From: an uncultured Eubacteriales bacterium
GTDB taxonomy: Bacteria > Bacillota > Clostridia > Oscillospirales > Oscillospiraceae
NCBI GenBank assembly: GCA_900550585.1
Contig: URST01000069.1
Location: forward strand, 1 to 10,763
Reading direction: 5' to 3'
Length of the DNA stretch: 10,763 nt
Both the position numbers and the translations under genes were made by a program. Shown here piece after piece: positions 7,134 through 10,763 of the stretch (positions are counted from its first letter, which is position 1; the number at the start of each line of letters is the position of its first letter). Below the pieces are notes generated by a model. It was not told the DNA's origin, did not search any database, and was given only the letters and a program-made list of their open reading frames with translations.

Positions 7134-8054
7134 ATGCGCGAACTGAAAAACACCTGCCGCGCCGCCATCGTACAGGCCACCCCTGTCATGTTCGACAAGG
7201 TCCGTTCCCTGGAAAAGGCCCTGCGCCTTGTGGACGAAGCCGCCCAGAACGGCGCGGAGCTTATCGTATTCCCCGAGCTGTTCCTCCCCGGCTACCCCTA
7301 CGGCATGACCTTCGGCTTCACCGTGGGCAGCCGCAGAGCCGACGGCCGCCAGGACTGGAAGCACTACTACGACAACTCCCTGCTGGCCGACGGCCCGGAG
7401 CTGCAGCAGCTCATGGACAAAGCCGCCGCTCTGGGCGTCTACCTCAGCATGGGCTACTCCGAGCGTGATGCCGTCACCGGCACGCTCTATAACGCCAACA
7501 TGATGATCGCGCCGGACGGCCGCGCCATGAACCACCGGAAACTGAAGCCCACCGGCAGCGAGCGGGTGGTCTGGGGCGACGCGGAGCGGGACTACTTCCC
7601 CGTCATGGACACCCCCTGGGGCCCCATGGCCAACCTGATCTGCTGGGAGAGCTACATGCCCCTGGCACGGGTGGCCCTGTACCAGAAGGGCATCAGTCTC
7701 TACATCTCCCCCAACACCAACGACAACCCCGAGTGGCAGAACACCATCCGCCACATCGCCATCGAGGGCCACTGCTACTTCATCAACGCCGACCTGATCT
7801 TCCGCCGGGAGGACTACCCCGAGACGGTCAGCGCCGCGGCGGAGATCGCCGCCCTGCCGGACATCGCCTGCCGCGGCGGCAGCTGCTTCATCGACCCCTT
7901 CGGCCACGAGGCGTCGGAGACGGTCTGGGACAAAGAGGCCATCATCTACGCCGACCTGGACATGCAGAAGGTGCCCGCCAGCCGCATGGAGCTGGACTGC
8001 GTGGGCCACTACGCCCGGCCCGACGTGCTGGAGCTTCGCGTCAACGAGAAATAA
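7134..8054 (+). CDS. Nitrilase-family carbon-nitrogen hydrolase
   Basis: A 306-residue cytosolic enzyme of the nitrilase superfamily, which hydrolyses nitriles (or amides) to the acid and ammonia. The catalytic triad is visible: Glu48 in FPELFLPG, Lys136 in HRKLKPT and Cys169 in ICWESYMP. HRKLKPT and CWExxxP are typical of the true nitrilase branch (aliphatic or arylaceto-nitrilases) rather than the omega-amidase or N-carbamoylase branches. The segment IRHIAIEGHCYFIN is also as expected. The start at 7134 has AGGAGG 6 nt upstream; the frame is open to 7062, but that part overlaps the promoter. The stop codon lies inside a long inverted repeat shared with pyrG. The adjacent LysR gene is the likely regulator. 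The natural substrate is unknown. Confidence 0.9.
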   Translation: MRELKNTCRAAIVQATPVMFDKVRSLEKALRLVDEAAQNGAELIVFPELFLPGYPYGMTFGFTVGSRRADGRQDWKHYYDNSLLADGPELQQLMDKAAALGVYLSMGYSERDAVTGTLYNANMMIAPDGRAMNHRKLKPTGSERVVWGDAERDYFPVMDTPWGPMANLICWESYMPLARVALYQKGISLYISPNTNDNPEWQNTIRHIAIEGHCYFINADLIFRREDYPETVSAAAEIAALPDIACRGGSCFIDPFGHEASETVWDKEAIIYADLDMQKVPASRMELDCVGHYARPDVLELRVNEK

Positions 8055-8090
8055 GAAAGAGAGCGGCTCAGCCGCTCTCTTTCTTATTTC
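8048..8090. terminator. Bidirectional terminator shared by the convergent nitrilase and pyrG genes
   Basis: A perfect 21-bp inverted repeat (8048-8068 and 8070-8090) around one central base, with a GC-rich inner stem (GCGGCT/AGCCGC) and A/T-rich outer arms that give U-rich tails in both directions. The TAA stops of both genes (8052-8054 on plus, 8084-8086 on minus) lie inside the arms. Confidence 0.9.
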
Positions 8091-9679
8091 TGCCGCGCCA
8101 GCGCCGCCGCCACGAACCCCTGAAACAGGGGATGGGGCCGGTCAGGCCGGCTCTTGAACTCCGGATGGAACTGGCACCCCACATACCACGGGTGCTCCGG
8201 CAGTTCCACGATCTCCACCAGCCGCCCGTCCGGAGACGTGCCCGCCATGCGCAGGCCCGCCGCCTCCAGCTCCGGCCGGAACTCGTTGCTGCACTCGTAC
8301 CGGTGGCGGTGCCGCTCCCAGATCTCCGCCGTGCCGTAGGCCGCCCGCGCCCGGGAGCCCTCCGCCAGCACACAGGGGTACTTCCCCAGCCGCATGGTGC
8401 CGCCCTTGTCAGTGATGCCCACCTGATCGGGCATCAGGTCGATGACCGGATGGGCGGTGGTGCCGGAAAACTCGGCGCTGTGGGCATCGGCCCACCCCGC
8501 CGCGTGGCGGGCGAACTCGATGACCGCGATCTGCATGCCCAGGCAGATACCGAAGTAGGGTACGCCTTTCTCCCGTGCGTACTGTGCCGCCAGAACCATG
8601 CCCTCAATGCCCCGGTCGCCGAAACCGCCGGGCACCAGGATGCCGCTGCAATCCCCCAGCACCGTTTCAATGTTCTCCGCCGTCAGCGTCTGGGAGTCCA
8701 CCCATTTGATGTCCACATGGCTGTCGCAGGCCGTGCCCGCGTGGAACAGAGACTCCGCCACGCTGAGATAGGCGTCGTGCAGCTCCGTGTACTTGCCCAC
8801 CAGCGCGATCTGCACCCGCTTGTGCACACCGTGGATCTTCTCCACCATGGCCCGCCACCGGGTCATGTCCGGCACGCCGGCGCCCAGCCCCAGCTTGCGG
8901 CATACCACCCGGCATAGCCCCTCCTTCTCCAGCAGCAGCGGCACCTCGTACAGCGTGGATGCCGTCACATTGGGGATAACGCAGTCCTCCTCCACGTTGC
9001 AGAACAGGGCGATCTTCCGCCGCACGTCCTCCGTGATGGGACTGTCGGTACGGCACACCAGTACATCCGGCTGGATGCCCACGCTCAGCAGCTCCTTGAC
9101 GGAGTGCTGCGTGGGCTTGCTTTTCAGTTCCCCGCTGCCGGGGATGGACACGATCAGCGGCACATGGATGTACAGCACGTTCTCCCGACCCTTTTCCGCC
9201 GCCACCTGCCGGATGGCCTCCAGAAACGGCTGGCTCTCGATGTCACCCACCGTGCCGCCGATCTCCGTGATGACCACGTCGGTGTTCCCGTCGTCCATGG
9301 CATAGACCCGCCGCTTGATCTCGTCGGTGATATGGGGGATGATCTGCACCGTGCCGCCCAGATAGCCGCCCTGCCGCTCCCGGTTCAGCACCGCCCAGAA
9401 CACCTTGCCCGAGGACACGGAGGCGTTGCCGTCCAGCGCCTCGTCCACGAAGCGCTCATAGTGTCCCAGATCCAGATCCGTCTCCGCGCCGTCGTCGGTG
9501 ACGAACACCTCCCCGTGCTGATAGGGGCTCATGGTCCCCGGATCCACGTTGAAATACGGATCGAACTTCTGGTTGCGCACCCGCAGGCCGCACTGCTTCA
9601 GCAGCCGGCCCAGCGACGCGGCGCAGATGCCCTTGCCCAGCCCGGACACCACGCCGCCTGTCACGAAAATATACTTCAT
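8084..9679 (-). CDS. pyrG: CTP synthase
   Basis: A 531-residue enzyme that makes CTP from UTP, ATP and glutamine, the last step of de novo pyrimidine nucleotide synthesis. The N-terminal amidoligase domain shows the family P-loop in KYIFVTGGVVSGLGKG (2-17), FNVDPGTMSPYQHGEVFVTDDG (43-64) and GSGELKSKPTQHSVKELL (181-198). The C-terminal class I glutamine amidotransferase has the triad Cys379 (FGICLGMQ), His505 and Glu507 (CQFHPEF). I prefer the ATG at 9679 to the in-frame ATG at 9688 because GGGAG lies 9 nt before the former but touches the latter; the product then begins with the family-typical M-x-Y-I-F-V-T-G-G. It is a core chromosomal gene and fixes this part of the window as host DNA. It is monocistronic here, with its own promoter and terminator. 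Confidence 0.97.
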   Translation of the reverse strand: MKYIFVTGGVVSGLGKGICAASLGRLLKQCGLRVRNQKFDPYFNVDPGTMSPYQHGEVFVTDDGAETDLDLGHYERFVDEALDGNASVSSGKVFWAVLNRERQGGYLGGTVQIIPHITDEIKRRVYAMDDGNTDVVITEIGGTVGDIESQPFLEAIRQVAAEKGRENVLYIHVPLIVSIPGSGELKSKPTQHSVKELLSVGIQPDVLVCRTDSPITEDVRRKIALFCNVEEDCVIPNVTASTLYEVPLLLEKEGLCRVVCRKLGLGAGVPDMTRWRAMVEKIHGVHKRVQIALVGKYTELHDAYLSVAESLFHAGTACDSHVDIKWVDSQTLTAENIETVLGDCSGILVPGGFGDRGIEGMVLAAQYAREKGVPYFGICLGMQIAVIEFARHAAGWADAHSAEFSGTTAHPVIDLMPDQVGITDKGGTMRLGKYPCVLAEGSRARAAYGTAEIWERHRHRYECSNEFRPELEAAGLRMAGTSPDGRLVEIVELPEHPWYVGCQFHPEFKSRPDRPHPLFQGFVAAALARQK

Positions 9680-9711
9680 CCCCGCCATCTCCCATTAAAA
9701 AATATGCTCCT

Positions 9712-9740
9712 ATCCTACGCCGCCGGAAACAGGGTGTCAA
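9712..9740 (-). promoter_or_regulatory. Promoter of pyrG
   Basis: Minus-strand TTGACA (9735-9740), 17-nt spacer, TAGGAT (9712-9717), giving a start near 9705 and a leader of about 25 nt. The leader is too short for a long attenuator, and the initially transcribed bases show no run resembling the reiterative-transcription control of Bacillus pyrG. Two more TTGAC motifs lie upstream on the same strand (9751-9756, 9775-9780). Confidence 0.75.
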
Positions 9741-9824
9741 TGCGCTGAAATGTCAATATTTCCGCGAATTTTGCCGTCAATATGTAGAAACACGGAGAAA
9801 TAGTTGCAAAGCCTCATTTTTCTC

Positions 9825-9853
9825 TTGCATCCTGCGGTTTACAGTGGTAAAGT
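9825..9853 (+). promoter_or_regulatory. Candidate orphan promoter with an overlapping dyad operator
   Basis: Plus-strand TTGCAT (9825-9830), 17 nt, TAAAGT (9848-9853). A perfect dyad, TTTAC-AGTG-GTAAA (9838-9851), overlaps the -10 and resembles a repressor operator. No plus-strand gene follows for more than 300 nt and a terminator comes about 25 nt downstream, so its output is unclear. Confidence 0.35.
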
Positions 9854-9864
9854 AGGAATAGTCT

Positions 9865-9886
9865 CACCCCTCCGGGGTGTTTTTTT
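9865..9886 (+). terminator. Plus-strand intrinsic terminator in the pyrG upstream region
   Basis: A 6-bp all-matching stem CACCCC/GGGGTG (9865-9870, 9874-9879) with a TCC loop, followed directly by seven T (9880-9886). This is the form of a rho-independent terminator on the plus strand. It has no upstream protein-coding gene on that strand within this intergenic space. Confidence 0.65.
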
Positions 9887-9998
9887 GCGCCCTCCTGCCT
9901 CGGCCCCGCACGATATCCCTCCGCGCTCCGTATTCCTTTGCCAGCTTATCTCCCCCCATCCCCCGCCCGCAGGCAGCCGCTCTGCGCCGCAAAAGTAC

Positions 9999-10050
9999 CG
10001 CACCAAAAGAAAAGAGACATCCTTTCGGATGTCTCTTTTCTTTTGGTGCG
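9999..10050 (-). terminator. Long inverted repeat, probable terminator of the tRNA-Leu locus
   Basis: A perfect 24-bp inverted repeat (9999-10022 and 10027-10050) with a 4-nt loop. Read on the minus strand the loop is GAAA (a GNRA tetraloop) and the 3' arm is U-rich (TCTCTTTTCTTTT), which fits termination of a minus-strand transcript. The 5' arm on that strand begins with the last bases of the tRNA (CGC ACCA), so the repeat extends into the tRNA 3' end. Confidence 0.75.
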
Positions 10051-10066
10051 CGAGGCGGGACTTGAA
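10044..10066 (-). mobile_element. tRNA-Leu 3' fragment, attachment-site scar of an integrated element
   Basis: The minus strand reads TTCAAGT (T-loop, 10060-10066), CCCGC (3' side of the T-stem, 10055-10059), CTCGCGC (3' side of the acceptor stem, 10048-10054), then A and CCA (10044-10047). The acceptor half pairs with GCGCGAG, the 5' end I know from Firmicutes leucine tRNAs. Identity stops exactly at the T-loop: the bases that should complete the T-stem (10067-10071) are TTTAA instead of CCCGC, and no tRNA body follows. This is the partial copy left at one end of an element inserted into a tRNA gene by a tyrosine (or tRNA-targeting serine) recombinase. By geometry the element lies at higher coordinates and the chromosome at lower ones. 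Confidence 0.72.
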
Positions 10067-10180
10067 TTTAACAAAGAGAATTTTCAGCAACAAATTACAT
10101 CAAATTATGTGATATTCAGTTCTGAAACTATAAAACATGGTATCAGTCAGTCCAGTTGTTTTATAGAAGATGGCCCGCTA

Positions 10181-10200
10181 AAGGGTCAGAATAAGGGTCA
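10181..10200. repeat. Two direct copies of AAGGGTCA
   Basis: AAGGGTCA at 10181-10188 and again at 10193-10200, separated by GAAT. They lie in the AT-rich DNA between the tRNA scar and tnpV. Short repeats near an attachment site can be arm-type sites for integrase or excisionase, but this is a guess. Confidence 0.45.
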
Positions 10201-10231
10201 ATCCCGAAATACATAAAAGGAGTATCACACA

Positions 10232-10582
10232 GTGGAAAACACTTACACAAACCACGAGGGCTTTTACCTGCCAAATCTTACCTTACCGAGAAAAGAAGAA
10301 TCGTCCTGCGGACGCTATGGCCGCCTGCGGCTCAAGTACCTTAAGGAGCATCGGAGGGTCTTATACATCAATCTATTGACCTCCGGCGAGCTGACACGGC
10401 ACCTAAACGAGATAGATCGGCAGGCACGAGAGATGATGGAGCTGCTGGTGAGGCAGATGGCACAGGCGCAGGGCATCACCGAGCAATTGAAGGCTGAAGA
10501 TCAAATGGCGTGGGTCGGTGCTATGAATAACATCCGCAGCGCAGCGGAAGAAGTGGTGATGCGAGAGGTGGTGTTCAGGTAA
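10232..10582 (+). CDS. tnpV: TnpV family transposon-encoded protein
   Basis: A 116-residue protein matching the TnpV family of Clostridia mobile elements such as Tn4451: YLPNLTLP near the start (12-19), GRYGRLRLKYLKEHRRVLYINLL (27-49), a helical middle part EIDRQAREMMELLVRQMAQAQGI (60-82), and the hallmark AEDQMAWVGAMNNIRSAAEEVVM (88-110). The start is GTG at 10232, with AAGGAG 9 nt upstream. TnpV is usually found on integrative elements and transposons; it has no demonstrated biochemical role and is not itself a recombinase. It lies 165 nt inside the element bounded by the tRNA-Leu scar. The base composition from 10067 rightward, including this gene, is more AT-rich than that of the chromosomal genes to the left, consistent with horizontal acquisition. 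The gene appears full length. Confidence 0.85.
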   Translation: MENTYTNHEGFYLPNLTLPRKEESSCGRYGRLRLKYLKEHRRVLYINLLTSGELTRHLNEIDRQAREMMELLVRQMAQAQGITEQLKAEDQMAWVGAMNNIRSAAEEVVMREVVFR

Positions 10583-10583
10583 C

Positions 10584-10630
10584 AAAAACAGGCAGTCCCC
10601 CGGGCGTTTAGACGTCCGGGGGACTGCCTG
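10584..10630. terminator. Strong hairpin after tnpV
   Basis: An 18-bp stem (10589-10606 with 10613-10630) and a 6-nt loop. The only imperfect pair is G-U in plus-strand RNA. On the minus strand the stem is followed by five T (10584-10588), so it could terminate leftward transcription from the DNA beyond, as well as the tnpV transcript despite its weak plus-strand U-tract (AATATT). Confidence 0.65.
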
Positions 10631-10708
10631 AATATTATGACAGAATAGGTTCCAATTAAAAATTGAGACAGTTCATTGCTTTTGAAACAATGCGATCACA
10701 TGCAATGA

Positions 10709-10763
10709 GGGGTCTGTCCCAAATTCTGTGTAAAAACCGCAGGGCAGTGTAAAATAGAGCAAA
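10709..10763. mobile_element. Probable terminal inverted repeat and start of an IS256-family insertion sequence
   Basis: From 10709 the sequence contains GGTCTGTCCC followed by AAATTCTGTGTAAAAA. The CAAATTxTGTGTAAAA pattern is what I know from the ends of IS256 (mutator-type) elements, with the transposase gene normally starting some tens of bases further in. A second, similar AGTGTAAAATAG lies at 10746-10757. The window ends before any transposase reading frame, so the family assignment rests on the end sequence alone. Confidence 0.4.

Larger units (their letters stand above)
9689..10043. other. Intergenic region upstream of pyrG (no gene assigned)
   Basis: About 355 nt without a supported gene. 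It holds the pyrG promoter (minus), a plus-strand promoter-like element with a dyad, a plus-strand terminator, and the left arm of the inverted repeat that follows the tRNA-Leu fragment. The stretch 9887-9998 is C-rich on the plus strand. A 31-codon minus-strand frame (9864-9959) lies there, but it overlaps the terminator and I did not accept it as a gene. Confidence 0.6.

Noticed and set aside
9680..9688. Upstream in-frame ATG for pyrG at 9688
   Set aside because: The GGGAG sequence directly abuts this ATG; the ATG at 9679 has proper spacing and gives the family-typical N-terminus.
8154..9748. Several plus-strand frames opposite pyrG
   Set aside because: They are antisense shadows of the highly conserved CTP synthase coding sequence, with no ribosome sites or domains.
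9864..9959. 31-codon minus-strand frame encoding a basic peptide (MGGDKLAKEYGARRD...)
   Set aside because: No clear ribosome site, and its 3' end coincides with the hairpin and seven-T tract of the plus-strand terminator. The codons look partly natural, so it is weakly possible, but there is no support for a gene.
9938..10216. Plus-strand open frame that crosses the tRNA-Leu fragment
   Set aside because: The frame reads through the inverted repeat and the antisense of the tRNA end (VREAGLE-type peptide), a common spurious ORF pattern at tRNA 3' ends, and it has no ribosome site.
1..10763. CRISPR array, complete tRNA or rRNA genes, riboswitch
   Set aside because: I looked for regularly spaced repeats, full cloverleaf sequences and long structured leaders and saw none; only the tRNA-Leu 3' fragment is supported.

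Overview
The window reads as chromosome of a GC-rich, low-G+C-phylum-type (Firmicutes) gut anaerobe, most likely an Oscillospiraceae/Ruminococcaceae-like Clostridia. That is inferred from strong AGGAGG ribosome sites, GC-biased codons, a TnpV gene, and a phage head module with an N4-gp56-type capsid and a Prp-type protease. No species can be named from the sequence.

Layout. (1) Positions 1-5044, minus strand: a tightly packed phage packaging and head module. Read in the direction of transcription it holds a small CxxC/CxxC protein, terminase small subunit, terminase large subunit, portal, a Prp-like cysteine protease, a scaffold-like protein and the major capsid protein, which runs off the left edge. 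Genes are coupled by 4-base overlaps or short gaps. (2) Positions 5128-8054: bacterial genes. A DMT/EamA transporter (minus) with a clear terminator is divergent from a LysR regulator (plus), followed by a nitrilase (plus) with its own promoter. (3) Positions 8084-9679: pyrG (CTP synthase, minus), convergent with the nitrilase. The two genes share a long inverted repeat that contains both stop codons. (4) Positions 9680-10066: intergenic DNA with the pyrG promoter, a small plus-strand promoter/terminator unit, and a 24-bp perfect inverted repeat next to the last 23 nt of a tRNA-Leu gene (minus strand). (5) Positions 10067-10763: abruptly AT-richer accessory DNA with tnpV, a strong hairpin and what looks like the terminal repeat of an IS256-family insertion sequence.

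How the parts work together. The phage module covers DNA recognition and packaging (TerS, TerL, portal) and capsid assembly (protease, scaffold, capsid). The main observation is that the capsid and scaffold proteins both carry an N-terminal [L/W]-Q-[L/I]-F-A motif. It resembles the ribosomal protein L27 site that Prp cleaves, so the phage-encoded Prp homologue probably trims its two downstream neighbours. The tRNA-Leu 3' fragment indicates that a mobile element integrated at a leucine tRNA, with the element lying to the right. I found no CRISPR array, no complete tRNA or rRNA, and no clearly new defence system.
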